From Acidovorax sp. SUPP3334 (GTDB taxonomy: Bacteria > Pseudomonadota > Gammaproteobacteria > Burkholderiales > Burkholderiaceae_C): 64,000 bases of DNA. The notes below the pieces were generated by a model, which saw only the letters and a list, made by a program, of their open reading frames with translations, was not told the DNA's origin and searched no databases. The first letter of the stretch is position 1. Each line of letters starts with the position of its first letter. This document shows, in pieces, positions 47,626 through 60,740 of the stretch. The stretch spans positions 119,083-183,082 of the forward strand of contig NZ_BQXQ01000003.1 in assembly GCF_030159055.1 (NCBI RefSeq), in the 5' to 3' direction. A program made the position numbers and the translations under genes.

Positions 47626-48801
47626 ATGATGACGACATTTTTCCGACAACCTCTTTCAGCGACGGCACGGCAGTACTCTGCGGGCCTGGGTACCCAGCAA
47701 GCCCATCCGGCCAGCGTCCCTGTGAGAATCCCTGTGCCTGGCACTGCGGCTGGGCCTCTGCGCGGGCTGTCCGTGAGCAGGCCGCCGCTCTCGGAGTCGA
47801 TGCAGGCTCGTCCGGCCACGCGGATTGCTATCGACATGGCTTCGGTCGATATCGCCGATGCCCTTTGTGTGGTCGATCTGCCGCATGCAGGCGGCGCGCG
47901 ACATTTGCCGCCCAGGAACACTCAGGCCTTGCAGCGGGCCGTGCTGGAGGGAATGCGGGATTTCGCAGGGCAGGCGTACACCGTGGATTTCGACGAGATC
48001 ACTGGCCGGGGTGGCCTGCGGTTCTGCGTCGACCAGTCCAGCGCGGCGACGAAATGCTGGGACAACCTGGAGCACCCGCAGGTTCTTGCCGTCGTGCTGG
48101 GGTTTGCAGGCACGCGCATAGAAGATAGCGAAGATCTGATCTGTGATATCAAGTCGCAGATTCCGCAGTTCCATGCCAATCCGCTGGACCCAGGCTTGCC
48201 CGGTTTGGGACGAGTGGGAGGTGGATGGCAGGACCGGTGGCATGCCGAAGCGCTGGCGCCGCGCGCCGACGGGCTGGATCTGGCCAGCCTGTTGATGCGC
48301 TACGCCAGGATGGCTCAGGACAGCGGCAAAGCACTGTCCGTTTCGGTGGTGGGTCATAGCCTGGGCGCGGCGGTGGCCACGCTGGCCAGCTTCGATATCG
48401 CACATTTTCTTGACGCCAGCGGTGCGCGTGGCAAGGTCAGCACCTATGCCTTCAATCCGCCGCGCCTGGGGATGGAGGCCGTCGCGCATCGCTACGCCGC
48501 GCCGCGCTCCCAAGGGGGCATGGCCTTTGCGCTGCGCCAGTTCACGCGGACCCTCGACCCGATTCAGTCCGTGCCTTTGCTCATGCATCACCCAGGCTGG
48601 GTGGATTCGCCTCAGCCGGGGACCTACTCCGCTCCAGATAATCCTCAGGTCGTTACCTACCAGGACCGCTGGGCGGATCGGATCAACCTGTCCAGCAATC
48701 ACGAATTGCCCAAGTGGCAACCTGTGATCGCCTCGGACATGCGTGCGGCGGACCTGGCGCACCTCTTCAGCGCCCCGGCGGACCTGGCGCTCGGCAGCTA
48801 G
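47626..48801 (+). CDS. Class 3 lipase-like protein, candidate type III effector
   Basis: A 391-residue alpha/beta hydrolase of the class 3 lipase type. The nucleophile elbow is VVGHSLGAAVATLASFDIA (serine near residue 246), preceded by VVLGFAGT, the usual oxyanion region. The catalytic acid and histidine are not assigned with confidence; LDPIQSVPLLMHH and SSNHELPKW are candidates. The first 60 residues are rich in serine, threonine, proline and alanine. They contain no acidic residue before position 57 and no Sec signal, features of type III secreted proteins. A PIP box lies upstream. It is monocistronic and overlaps the convergent MHYT-GGDEF gene by four bases. Secretion and plant-related function are inference. 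Confidence 0.75.
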   Translation: MMTTFFRQPLSATARQYSAGLGTQQAHPASVPVRIPVPGTAAGPLRGLSVSRPPLSESMQARPATRIAIDMASVDIADALCVVDLPHAGGARHLPPRNTQALQRAVLEGMRDFAGQAYTVDFDEITGRGGLRFCVDQSSAATKCWDNLEHPQVLAVVLGFAGTRIEDSEDLICDIKSQIPQFHANPLDPGLPGLGRVGGGWQDRWHAEALAPRADGLDLASLLMRYARMAQDSGKALSVSVVGHSLGAAVATLASFDIAHFLDASGARGKVSTYAFNPPRLGMEAVAHRYAAPRSQGGMAFALRQFTRTLDPIQSVPLLMHHPGWVDSPQPGTYSAPDNPQVVTYQDRWADRINLSSNHELPKWQPVIASDMRAADLAHLFSAPADLALGS

Positions 48802-50876
48802 CGACCCGATGCGTGCAGCGGCGCCTGCACCATGGGTTTGGTGTCGTTGAACCGGCGGCAGTGGTTCTTGCCGTTCTGTTTGGCTTCGTACATGGCGTGG
48901 TCGGCCTGGCGCAGCAGCAGGTCGGGGGTGTCTCCGTCCAGCGGGTAGATGCTCAGGCCGATGCTGGCGGAAACGAACCCCTGGCCGTGCGGCAGGGGGA
49001 CGGGCTGGTGCACGGCCTGCAGCACGCGCTCCAGCAGAGGCGCGCAGTCCGAAGGGGACTGCAGCCCGCCCAGCAGCAGCACCATCTCGTCGCCGCCCAG
49101 GCGCGCCAGCGTGTCCTCTGCGCGCAGGTGCGACTGGATGCGGCGGCCTACCTCGATGAGAAGTTGGTCGCCCGCCGCGTGGCCGTGCTGGTCGTTCACG
49201 CGCTTGAACCCGTCCAGGTCGAGGTAGCACACGGCCAGGAGTTCCTGGTGCCGCTGCGCATGGGCGATCGCCAGCACCAGCCGGTCGGCCAGCAGGCGCC
49301 GGTTGGGCAACCCGGTCAGGCTGTCGTAGAGCGCGATGTGCTCCAGCTCCTGCTCGTGCGCCTTGATCTGCGTGATGTCGCTGATCACCACGATGTAGTG
49401 GTGCGGATAGCCTTCGTCGCCCAGCACGGCTGCGATCGAAACGCGTTGCGGAACGCCGCCCTGCGGGCTGCGGCCCAGCAGTTCCCCCTGCCAGTAGCCC
49501 TGCGCCTGGACGGCGCGCCACAGGCCGGCAAAGTCGGGGTTGGGTGCGCCGTTGTAGAGCGTTTGCACATTGCGGCCCAGCACCTGCGTGCGGCTTTCAC
49601 CCGTCATGCGCTTGAAGGCCGGGTTCGCATCGACGATGAGGCGGTCGGCGTCCAGGATGAGCACTGCCTCGTAGCTGTGCGCGAACACGCTGGCCGCGAT
49701 GCCGAGCCGCATCTCGGCTTCTTTCACTCCGCGCAGGTCGGTGACGAAGCCCACGAACATCGGCCCGCCGGGCGCATCCGCCCGGCCGATGGACAGCCGC
49801 AGCGGAAACGTGCTGCCGTCCCGGTGCAGGCCCAGCACTTCGCGCCCCGTGCCGATGATGCGGGACTCGCCGGTTTCCAGATGGTGGCGCAGGTAGCCGT
49901 CATGGGCGGCGCTGTCCGGCTGCGGCATCAGCATCCGGATGTTGTGGCCCAGCACTTCGGCGGGTGGCCAGCCGAAGATGCGCTCGGCCGACCGGTTGTA
50001 GTTTTGTACCGTGCCTTCATGGTCAATCGTGATGATGCCGTCCACCGCCGTGTCCACCAGGGCGCGAAGGCGCGACTCGCTGCTGCGCACCTTGCGGTAC
50101 ATGTCGCGGTAGCGGATGAGCCCGTTGATCACCCCCGCGAAAATGCCGACGCCGGCCGTCACCAGCGCCACCATGAGGGCGAGCGTCTGCGTCCAGGCAT
50201 GGCTGTCCGGCAATTCCGGTTCGGCCTGCCCCACGAACCGCGCGGCGGCCATGGCGGTGTAGTGCATGCCAGAGATCGCCATGCCCATGATGCAGCCTGA
50301 CAGCAGGTTGGCCTGCCAGGTGGACATGCGCGTGCGCCGGTGCAGCGTGAACCGCACCCACAGCGCCAGCACGGCCAGAACGACCGCCACCACGATCGAT
50401 GCGAGGAACCAGACAGGGTCGTAGCGCAGGTCGGGTGTCATGCGCATGGCCCCCATGCCGGCGTAGTGCATGGCGCCGATGCCCGCGCCCACCAGCACTC
50501 CGCCGGTGACGAGTTGCCTGGGCGTGAGGTGCTGGCGCCCCAGCACGCTCAGCGCGACCCAGGAAGCGGCAAGGCCCGGCAGCATGGAAAGAAGGGTCAC
50601 GCCCACGTCGTAGCGCACGGCCACGCACAACGTGAACGCCAGCATGCCGATGAAGTGCATGGCCCAGATGCCCGCCCCCAGTGCGATGCCGGAGGTGGCC
50701 AGGGCCAGCGTGCGATGCACCGGTTCGTGGGTCAGGCGGGCCTGTCCCGCCAGATGCAGCGCGAGCGTGGAGGTCGCCACGGCCACCGCGACGGACAGCA
50801 GCACCAGCCAGGGATCGTGCTGCGTCGCCAGCAGATCGGCAGGGGAATCCTTCAGCAAGAAAAACCGCTCCAGCAT
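48798..50876 (-). CDS. MHYT-PAS-PAS-GGDEF diguanylate cyclase-like protein (GGDEM variant)
   Basis: A 692-residue membrane sensor. The N-terminal MHYT domain (about residues 20-240) has seven predicted helices and repeated AMHFIGM, AMHYAGM and GMHYTAM motifs, thought to bind copper or gases. Two PAS domains follow (about 265-385 and 395-510), then a GGDEF domain (about 520-680). The signature reads LGGDEM instead of GGDEF, with an upstream RAED I-site. In a typical diguanylate cyclase the last residue is usually F, though the catalytic G-G-D-E is kept, so activity is possible. The start at 50876 is preceded by GGAGGAGT. No EAL domain is present. Confidence 0.9.
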   Translation of the reverse strand: MLERFFLLKDSPADLLATQHDPWLVLLSVAVAVATSTLALHLAGQARLTHEPVHRTLALATSGIALGAGIWAMHFIGMLAFTLCVAVRYDVGVTLLSMLPGLAASWVALSVLGRQHLTPRQLVTGGVLVGAGIGAMHYAGMGAMRMTPDLRYDPVWFLASIVVAVVLAVLALWVRFTLHRRTRMSTWQANLLSGCIMGMAISGMHYTAMAAARFVGQAEPELPDSHAWTQTLALMVALVTAGVGIFAGVINGLIRYRDMYRKVRSSESRLRALVDTAVDGIITIDHEGTVQNYNRSAERIFGWPPAEVLGHNIRMLMPQPDSAAHDGYLRHHLETGESRIIGTGREVLGLHRDGSTFPLRLSIGRADAPGGPMFVGFVTDLRGVKEAEMRLGIAASVFAHSYEAVLILDADRLIVDANPAFKRMTGESRTQVLGRNVQTLYNGAPNPDFAGLWRAVQAQGYWQGELLGRSPQGGVPQRVSIAAVLGDEGYPHHYIVVISDITQIKAHEQELEHIALYDSLTGLPNRRLLADRLVLAIAHAQRHQELLAVCYLDLDGFKRVNDQHGHAAGDQLLIEVGRRIQSHLRAEDTLARLGGDEMVLLLGGLQSPSDCAPLLERVLQAVHQPVPLPHGQGFVSASIGLSIYPLDGDTPDLLLRQADHAMYEAKQNGKNHCRRFNDTKPMVQAPLHASGR

Positions 50877-51065
50877 GCACACTCCTCCCGGTGTCGGCGG
50901 CCATGGCCGCGAAGGATGGCTACCGCCTGGCGCGGCGCCATCGTCTATGGATGGGTGCATCATGAAGGCGATGCCCTGTCGGGGCAAGCGTGCGGAGCGT
51001 GTGGGCCTGCGCCGCAGAGCCCCGGCGCCCACGCAGCATCCGCTCGGCACCACAAGGGGCGCCGG

Positions 51066-51701
51066 TCAGGCGGCGGCTTGAAGCCCGTTGGAGAAGTGCT
51101 CGCGCATGGCCGATGCGGCGGCCGCTGCATCGCGCGCCTGCAGGGCGGCCAGCACCCTGCCGTGCTCCCGCAAAGACTCTTCGATGCGGCCCTGCTTGAG
51201 CAGGGAGTTGTGGCGGTTGAGCTTCATGACCTTGCGCAGGTCGGCCACCATCTGGTTGCGCCAGCGGTTGTCCGCCAGCTCCAGCACGCGCATGTGAAAG
51301 CGCTCGTTCACGGCGAAGAAGCGCTCGCGGTCGGCCACGCTGGCGGCCAGTTCGCGGTGCAGGGCTTCCAACTCCCGCAGCTGGTCCGCCGTGGCGTTGG
51401 CGGCGACCACACCGGCCGCATCGCTTTCCAGCAGGGCCAGCAGGTGGTACACGTCGCGAAGGTCCTTGTCCGACACTTCGGTCACGTAGGCGCCGCGGCG
51501 CACCTTCATCGTCACCAGCCCTTCGGCCGCCAGCACCTTGAGCGCCTCGCGCAGGGGCGTACGGCTGATGCCGAATTCTTCGGCGATGCGCAACTCGTCG
51601 ATCCAGCTGCCGGGCTCCAGTTCGCGCCGAAAGATGCGCTGGCGCAATTGCTCCGCCACCTCTTCATAGAGGGCGCGGGGCGTGAGGGTGGCGGCTGACA
51701 T
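51066..51701 (-). CDS. GntR family regulator (FCD domain)
   Basis: A 211-residue regulator with an N-terminal winged helix (PGSWIDELRIAEEFGISRTP, then LREALKVLAAEGLV) and a C-terminal all-helical FCD effector domain with metal-type residues (FHMRVLELADN and EEHGRVL-like ESLREHGRVLAAL). FCD members usually bind carboxylic or acyl ligands. It is divergent from the methylmalonyl-CoA mutase gene (125-base gap with an AT-rich core, TATAAATTAATAATTA), so it is a good candidate for controlling the propionate operon. The operator itself is not identified. Confidence 0.9.
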   Translation of the reverse strand: MSAATLTPRALYEEVAEQLRQRIFRRELEPGSWIDELRIAEEFGISRTPLREALKVLAAEGLVTMKVRRGAYVTEVSDKDLRDVYHLLALLESDAAGVVAANATADQLRELEALHRELAASVADRERFFAVNERFHMRVLELADNRWRNQMVADLRKVMKLNRHNSLLKQGRIEESLREHGRVLAALQARDAAAAASAMREHFSNGLQAAA

Positions 51702-51825
51702 GGCGGGAATGTACCGCAGAAAAACTATAAATTAATAATTACAGATGCGTTAGACTCGCCTCGGATCGACCCATCCGTTGCAGCGCCGCCGCGCTTTTCT
51801 CGCCACCCGTGAAGCCTTTCCAGAT

Positions 51826-53990
<2,165 letters not shown>

Positions 53991-53994
<4 letters not shown>

Positions 53995-54479
53995 ATGAGG
54001 GCGGGACGATGCTGACGTTCGAGCCAGTCCGTGAAGAGGATTTCGAGGCCATGGCCGACCTGCGGGCCGAGGCCCTGCACGACAGCCTGCAACACCTGGG
54101 CCGGTTCGATCCGGTGCGGGTGCGCGAGCGCTTGCGCGATGCGTTCGTGCCGGCCTGCATGCGCCACATCGTGCGCGACGGGCGGCGGGTCGGCTATCTC
54201 ACCCTCATCGCGCAGGCTCCGGCGGCCGAATTGCGGCTGCACCACCTGTATCTGCGGCCCGGCGAGCAGGGCTTGGGCATCGGCGCCTGGGCGTTGGACT
54301 GGGTCAAGGCCCAGGCGCGAGCGCAGCAGCGCGACGTGACGCTGTGCGCGCTGCGCGAAAGCCCGGCCAACCGTTTTTATGTGCGCCACGGCTTTCGCGT
54401 GGTGAAAGAATTGCCGTTCGACCTCGAATACCGCTGGAGCCCGGCCGCCACCGATCACGTTGCGGGAGAGGTGCCGTGA
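53991..54479 (+). CDS. GNAT family N-acetyltransferase
   Basis: A 162-residue acetyltransferase-like protein placed between the mutase and its chaperone. The acetyl-CoA-binding motif A is [20 protein letters not shown] (about 85-104), and [12 protein letters not shown] (about 128) is motif B. It starts at an ATGA overlap with scpA and its stop overlaps meaB, so it is translationally coupled on both sides. A function in regulating or repairing propionate enzymes by acetylation is conceivable but not shown. ATG 54009 is an alternative start. Confidence 0.8.
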
Positions 54480-55573
54480 GCCTCTACGACGGCGTTCTTT
54501 CGGGGCCCGGTCCGGTGCAGCGGCGGGCGATGTCCAAGGCGATCACGCTGCTGGAATCGACCCGGGCCGACCACCGCGCGCAGGGCGACGAACTGCTCAC
54601 AGCCTTGCTGCCGCACACCGGCCAGTCGTTTCGGCTGGGCATCAGCGGCGTGCCGGGCGTGGGCAAATCCACCTTCATCGAAGTGCTGGGCCTGCACCTG
54701 ATCGGCCTGGGACACCGCGTTGCGGTGCTCACCATCGACCCGTCCTCCACCGTGTCGGGCGGCTCCATCCTGGGCGACAAGACCCGCATGGAGCAGTTGT
54801 CCATGCACGAGAAAGCCTATATCCGCCCCAGTCCGTCGAGCGGCACGCTCGGCGGCGTGGCCGAAAAGACGCGCGAGGCCATGCTGGTGTGCGAGGCGGC
54901 CGGCTACGACATCGTCATGGTCGAAACCGTGGGCGTGGGCCAGAGCGAGATCGCCGTGGCCGGCATGACCGACATGTTCGTGCTGCTGCAGTTGCCCAAC
55001 GCGGGCGACGACTTGCAGGCCATCAAGAAGGGCGTGATGGAGATCGCCGATCTGGTCGTCATCAACAAAGCCGACATCGACCCGCACGCCGCCACCCGCG
55101 CCGAAGCACAGATCACCTCCAGCCTGCGGCTTCTGAGCCAGCACGGCAACCCGGAGCGCTCGCTGGGCCATCCCCGCCACCCCGCAGTGGCGGCGGGTGG
55201 CCACCCCATGGGCGATGCGCCAGGCACCGCTGTCCAGGCGCCAGCCGATGCCGGTCCCTGGCAACCCAAGGTGCTGCAGATCAGCGCGCTGCATGGCAAG
55301 GGCCTGGACGCCTTCTGGGCGGCCGTCAGCCAGTTCCGCACGATGCAGACGGCCAGCGGCCGGCTGGCGCGGCGCCGCGAAAAGCAGGCCCTGTCCTGGA
55401 TGTGGGAGCGCATCGAAGCGGGCCTTCGGCACGCGTTTCGCCAGCACCCCGAGGTGCGGGCGTTGCTGCCCACGCTGCAAGCAGACGTGGCGGCGGGACG
55501 CATCGCCGCGTCCACTGCGGCACGAAATCTGCTCGCAGCGCAAGAAAATCAACGGCAGGTAGCTATCAAATAG
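54476..55573 (+). CDS. meaB: MeaB-type GTPase, methylmalonyl-CoA mutase chaperone
   Basis: A 365-residue G3E GTPase (ArgK/MeaB) that protects and reloads the B12-dependent mutase. The P-loop GVPGVGKST is at about residue 61, with [19 protein letters not shown] and [10 protein letters not shown] downstream. Two oddities: a proline/glycine-rich insert with a palindromic DNA sequence (about residues 224-265) where relatives have a shorter loop, and a C-terminus ([12 protein letters not shown]) encoded by a dispersed repeat that also supplies the stop. GTG start with GGGAGAGG upstream, overlapping the GNAT gene. Confidence 0.95.
   Translation: MSLYDGVLSGPGPVQRRAMSKAITLLESTRADHRAQGDELLTALLPHTGQSFRLGISGVPGVGKSTFIEVLGLHLIGLGHRVAVLTIDPSSTVSGGSILGDKTRMEQLSMHEKAYIRPSPSSGTLGGVAEKTREAMLVCEAAGYDIVMVETVGVGQSEIAVAGMTDMFVLLQLPNAGDDLQAIKKGVMEIADLVVINKADIDPHAATRAEAQITSSLRLLSQHGNPERSLGHPRHPAVAAGGHPMGDAPGTAVQAPADAGPWQPKVLQISALHGKGLDAFWAAVSQFRTMQTASGRLARRREKQALSWMWERIEAGLRHAFRQHPEVRALLPTLQADVAAGRIAASTAARNLLAAQENQRQVAIK
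55166..55202. repeat. Palindrome inside the meaB insert
   Basis: GGCCATCCCCGCCAC, loop CCCGCA, GTGGCGGCGGGTGGCC: an almost perfect inverted repeat located in the lineage-specific insert of MeaB. Confidence 0.6.
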
Positions 55574-55585
55574 ATAGCAAAAAAT
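55536..55585 (+). repeat. Dispersed repeat copy at the 3' end of meaB
   Basis: CAGCGCAAGAAAATCAACGG then CAGGTAGCTATCAAATAGAT and AGCAAAAAAT. Matches copy 5 (43235). It encodes [12 protein letters not shown] and the TAG stop of meaB. Confidence 0.8.
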
Positions 55586-55605
55586 CATCACCGAAAGAGC
55601 GACCC

Positions 55606-57138
<1,533 letters not shown>

Positions 57139-57196
57139 ACCGCCATGCCGCTCGAACATCGTTTGGTGTGCTGTTGATCGCCACGCTGGGAAACCC

Positions 57197-57736
57197 ATGA
57201 AAACCGTCTGGATCGTCGATGGCGCCTATCTCTTCAATTACGGCAAGGGCCGGCCCTTCGATTACCTCAAGCTGAAGAACGAAATCACGCGCCTGAATGG
57301 CGGGCCGATCCGTGAGAGCTATTACCTGAACTCGGCCAGCGACCCGGCCACGGATGCCCAGAACGCGTTCCATTCCTGGATCAAGACGGCGCCGCCCATC
57401 GGGCCGAAGTTTCGCGTGCAGCTCTACAAGCTCAAGAAGATGCACGCGCATTGCCCCAACTGCAGCCACCAGTTCGACCGCTCGGTGCAAAAGGGCGTGG
57501 ACGTGGGCATCGCCACATTGATCATCAAGCTGGCGGCGCAGAACGTGTATGAACGGCTGATTCTTTCCGCGGGCGATGGCGACTTCGAAGACGCCATTTC
57601 GTACGTGAAGTCCGAACTGCACAAAGAGGTGTGGGTGTCGGGCTCCACGGCCAACCTGTCTCCTGACCTGCAGTCTTACTCGGACAACGTGCTCTGGATG
57701 GAAGACATGAGCCCGGCCATCGACAGGAACTCTTGA
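57197..57736 (+). CDS. NYN domain (LabA/PIN-like) protein
   Basis: A 179-residue NYN-domain protein, a PIN-like fold expected to act on RNA. Characteristic pieces are KTVWIVDGAYLFNYG (residues 2-16, first acidic residue), DVGIATLIIKLAAQN (about 102) and LILSAGDGDFEDAISYVK (about 121), which contain the conserved aspartates. CPNCSH near residue 92 could form half a metal site. It lies between pccB and pccA on the same strand with short gaps, so it is probably co-expressed with the carboxylase. Its role there is unknown; it could turn over the operon's own RNA. Confidence 0.85.
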   Translation: MKTVWIVDGAYLFNYGKGRPFDYLKLKNEITRLNGGPIRESYYLNSASDPATDAQNAFHSWIKTAPPIGPKFRVQLYKLKKMHAHCPNCSHQFDRSVQKGVDVGIATLIIKLAAQNVYERLILSAGDGDFEDAISYVKSELHKEVWVSGSTANLSPDLQSYSDNVLWMEDMSPAIDRNS

Positions 57737-57806
57737 GCGCTGCCCGCCAGAAGACGCATCCGCCCCACCTGCCAGAACCCATTCCTTTCTTCGGATTCCC
57801 AGCACT

Positions 57807-59855
57807 ATGTTCACCAAAATCCTGATCGCCAACCGCGGCGAAATTGCGTGCAGAGTCATCGCCACCGCCAAGAAGATGGGCATCGCCACCGTGGCGGTGT
57901 ATTCCGACGCGGACAAGGAAGCGCGCCACGTCAAGCTGGCCGACGAGGCGGTGCACATCGGTGCCGCGCCCAGCCGCGAAAGCTACCTGCAGGCCGACCG
58001 GATCATCGCCGCCTGCAAGCAGACCGGCGCGCAGGCGGTGCACCCCGGCTACGGCTTTCTCTCCGAGAACGAAGCGTTCGCCAGGCGGGTGGAAGAAGAG
58101 GGCATCGTCTTCATCGGCCCCAAGCACTATTCCATCGCCGCCATGGGCGACAAGATCGCTTCCAAGAAGCTGGCGAACGAGGCCCAGGTCAGCACCATTC
58201 CGGGCTGGAACGACGCCATCGAGTCGGCCGAGCGCGCGGTGGAGATCGCGCGCGACATCGGCTACCCCGTGATGATCAAGGCCTCGGCCGGCGGCGGTGG
58301 CAAGGGCCTGCGCGTGGCCTACAGCGACAAGGAAGCCCTGGAAGGTTTCACCTCGTGCCGCAACGAGGCGCGCAACAGCTTCGGCGACGACCGCATCTTC
58401 ATCGAGAAGTTCGTGCAGGAGCCGCGCCACATCGAGATCCAGGTGCTGGGCGACAGCCAGGGCAACGTGATCTACCTGAACGAGCGCGAATGCTCCATCC
58501 AGCGCCGCCACCAGAAAGTGATCGAAGAGGCGCCGTCCCCCTTCATCAGCGACGCCACGCGCAAAGCCATGGGTGAGCAGGCTGTGGCGCTGGCCAAGGC
58601 CGTGAAGTACCAGAGTGCGGGCACGGTGGAGTTCGTCGTCGGCAAGGACCAGGATTTCTACTTCCTGGAGATGAACACGCGCCTGCAGGTGGAGCACCCG
58701 GTGACGGAGTGCATCACCGGCCTCGACCTGGTCGAGCTGATGATCCGCGTGGCCGCCGGCGAGCCGCTGCCGCTCACGCAGGCCGACGTCAAGCGCGATG
58801 GCTGGGCCATCGAGTGCCGCATCAATGCCGAAGACCCGTTTCGCAACTTTCTGCCGTCCACCGGCCGCCTGGTGCGCTTTCAGCCGCCGGAAGAGTCGAT
58901 GTTCCAGGCCGACACGGCCAAAAAGCTGGGCGTGCGTGTGGACACGGGGGTGTACGAAGGCGGCGAGATTCCCATGTATTACGACTCGATGATCGCCAAG
59001 CTCATCGTGCACGGGCAGGACCGCGACGACGCCATCCACAAGATGCGCGCTGCGCTCAACGGTTTCGTGATCCGCGGCGTGGGCAGCAACATTCCGTTCC
59101 AGGCCGCGCTGCTGGCGCACCCGCGTTTCGTGGCCGGCGATTTCAACACCGGCTTCATCGCCGAGAACTACAGCCAGGGCTTTGCCGCAGAGGACGTTCC
59201 GCACGACGACCCGCTCTTTCTGGTCGCACTGGCCGCCTACATGAACCGCCGCTACCGCGCGCGCGCCTCGGGCATCAGCGGGCAACTGGCCGGGCACCAC
59301 GTCAAGGTGGGCGAGCAATTCGTGGTGGTGGTGATGGGCCACGAAGGCCGGAACGAACACCATGACGTGTCGGTCACGGACTTTCAAGAAAAATCGGGCT
59401 ACAGCGCAGTATCGGTGGGCGGTAATAGCTATCAAATCAGTAGTGCTGCGACGCTGGGGCCGATCCGCGTGCAGGGGCAGTGCAACGGCGCGGGCTTCAC
59501 CGCGCAGGTCGAACGCGGCACGCCCCGCAACCCGCTGGCGCTGCGCATCGCGCACAACGGCACCCAGATCGACGCGATCGTGCTGTCCCCGCTGGGAGCA
59601 CGCCTGCACCAGCTCATGCCTTACAAGGCGCCGCCGGACCTGAGCAAGTTCCTGTTGTCGCCCATGCCCGGCCTGCTGGTCGATGTGGCGGTGCAGCCGG
59701 GGCAGGCCGTGCAGGCCGGTGAAAAACTCGCGGTCATCGAGGCCATGAAGATGGAGAACATTCTGTTCGCCACCCAGGACGGCATCGTGGGCAAGGTGGT
59801 CGCCAGCAAGGGCGAATCGCTGGCGGTGGACCAGGTGATCCTGGAATTCCAATGA
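57807..59855 (+). CDS. pccA: Propionyl-CoA carboxylase alpha subunit (biotin carboxylase + BCCP)
   Basis: A 682-residue biotin-dependent subunit. The N-terminal biotin carboxylase (about 1-445) has KILIANRGEIACRVI, the ATP loop KASAGGGGKGLRV and EMNTRLQVEHPVTE. A BT linker domain (about 460-600) follows, then the biotinyl domain with EAMKMEN and the biotin lysine at about residue 648. Together with PccB it carboxylates propionyl-CoA. Near residue 535 the codons for GGNSYQISSA are AT-rich and resemble a dispersed repeat, but the protein aligns without an obvious insertion. Biotin is made by the BioB encoded downstream. Confidence 0.96.
   Translation: MFTKILIANRGEIACRVIATAKKMGIATVAVYSDADKEARHVKLADEAVHIGAAPSRESYLQADRIIAACKQTGAQAVHPGYGFLSENEAFARRVEEEGIVFIGPKHYSIAAMGDKIASKKLANEAQVSTIPGWNDAIESAERAVEIARDIGYPVMIKASAGGGGKGLRVAYSDKEALEGFTSCRNEARNSFGDDRIFIEKFVQEPRHIEIQVLGDSQGNVIYLNERECSIQRRHQKVIEEAPSPFISDATRKAMGEQAVALAKAVKYQSAGTVEFVVGKDQDFYFLEMNTRLQVEHPVTECITGLDLVELMIRVAAGEPLPLTQADVKRDGWAIECRINAEDPFRNFLPSTGRLVRFQPPEESMFQADTAKKLGVRVDTGVYEGGEIPMYYDSMIAKLIVHGQDRDDAIHKMRAALNGFVIRGVGSNIPFQAALLAHPRFVAGDFNTGFIAENYSQGFAAEDVPHDDPLFLVALAAYMNRRYRARASGISGQLAGHHVKVGEQFVVVVMGHEGRNEHHDVSVTDFQEKSGYSAVSVGGNSYQISSAATLGPIRVQGQCNGAGFTAQVERGTPRNPLALRIAHNGTQIDAIVLSPLGARLHQLMPYKAPPDLSKFLLSPMPGLLVDVAVQPGQAVQAGEKLAVIEAMKMENILFATQDGIVGKVVASKGESLAVDQVILEFQ
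59402..59448 (+). repeat. Possible diverged dispersed repeat within pccA
   Basis: Starts CAGCGCA and ends AGCTATCAAATCAGTAGTGC, with the same 45-base layout as copy 1, but the middle is diverged and the reading frame differs from that in pgeF and dapE. Confidence 0.35.
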
Positions 59856-59868
59856 AACCGGCCTGCGT

Positions 59869-60681
59869 GTGACCGTTGGTTCTGTTGCTGCAGCGGGCTG
59901 GCCGTGGCTGCGCACCGCATGCCTGGCGGCGGGCTCGGCACTGCTGGCTGACGGCCTGGCGTTGATGGCCATGGGACTGTTCAACATGGGCGTGACGGTG
60001 CCGGCCGCATTGGGGCTGGCGCTTTGCCTGATCGGGTGGCAATGGCACTGGGTGCAGGCGTGGCTTGACCGAGCCCACTGGCGCACGCTGCTGTGGCGGG
60101 CTCTATGGATGCTGCTGCTGGTTTGGCTGGTCAGCGTGGGCTTGTTCTGGAATGCATTGGCCGGGCAGGTGCGGGGTTTCGAGGGCGCGGCTGTCTCTGC
60201 ATCGCCGCAGGCGATCGTCGTGCTGGGCAGCGGTACGCCCGATGGCCAGCCGTCTCCGGCCCTGCGCGCGCGCCTGGATAAAGCGCGCGAATTGGCCGCC
60301 TTGCATCCGAAGGCATGGGTCGTGGTATCTGGCGGGGTGGACTTTGGCGAAACCCTGAGCGAAGGGCAGGTCATGGGCGACTACCTGCGGGCGCAAGGCA
60401 TGCCGGCGGAACGCATCCTGCAGGAAGAGCGCAGCACCAGCACCGAATTGAATCTGCGCTACAGCCTGCCGCTTTTGCAAGAAAAGGGCCTCGGCCTGGA
60501 CACCCCCGTGGTGGTGGTGACCAGTGACTTCCATACCGTCCGCGCCCAGCGCATCGCCCGCAAGATCGGCTTCACCCATTCCATCGCCGCGCCAGCCCCC
60601 ACGCCGCTTTACCTGCGGTACAACGCCTGGCTGCGCGAATATTTCGCCACCGCCAGCAGTTGGGTGCTCGGCGAGCTTTGA
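59869..60681 (+). CDS. YdcF/DUF218 family membrane protein
   Basis: A 270-residue protein with four membrane helices in the first 105 residues and a C-terminal DUF218 (YdcF-like) domain: [20 protein letters not shown] (about 115), [20 protein letters not shown] and [19 protein letters not shown]. Members such as SanA and ElyC influence cell-envelope integrity; the biochemical reaction is unknown. The GTG at 59869 is 13 bases after pccA. It probably rides on the propionate operon transcript without taking part in the pathway. Confidence 0.8.
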   Translation: MTVGSVAAAGWPWLRTACLAAGSALLADGLALMAMGLFNMGVTVPAALGLALCLIGWQWHWVQAWLDRAHWRTLLWRALWMLLLVWLVSVGLFWNALAGQVRGFEGAAVSASPQAIVVLGSGTPDGQPSPALRARLDKARELAALHPKAWVVVSGGVDFGETLSEGQVMGDYLRAQGMPAERILQEERSTSTELNLRYSLPLLQEKGLGLDTPVVVVTSDFHTVRAQRIARKIGFTHSIAAPAPTPLYLRYNAWLREYFATASSWVLGEL

Positions 60682-60740
60682 GTTCCGAGCCTCGCGGCGG
60701 GCGCGGCCTGCCAAGTATTTTCATCGTTGAGAGCATTGCC

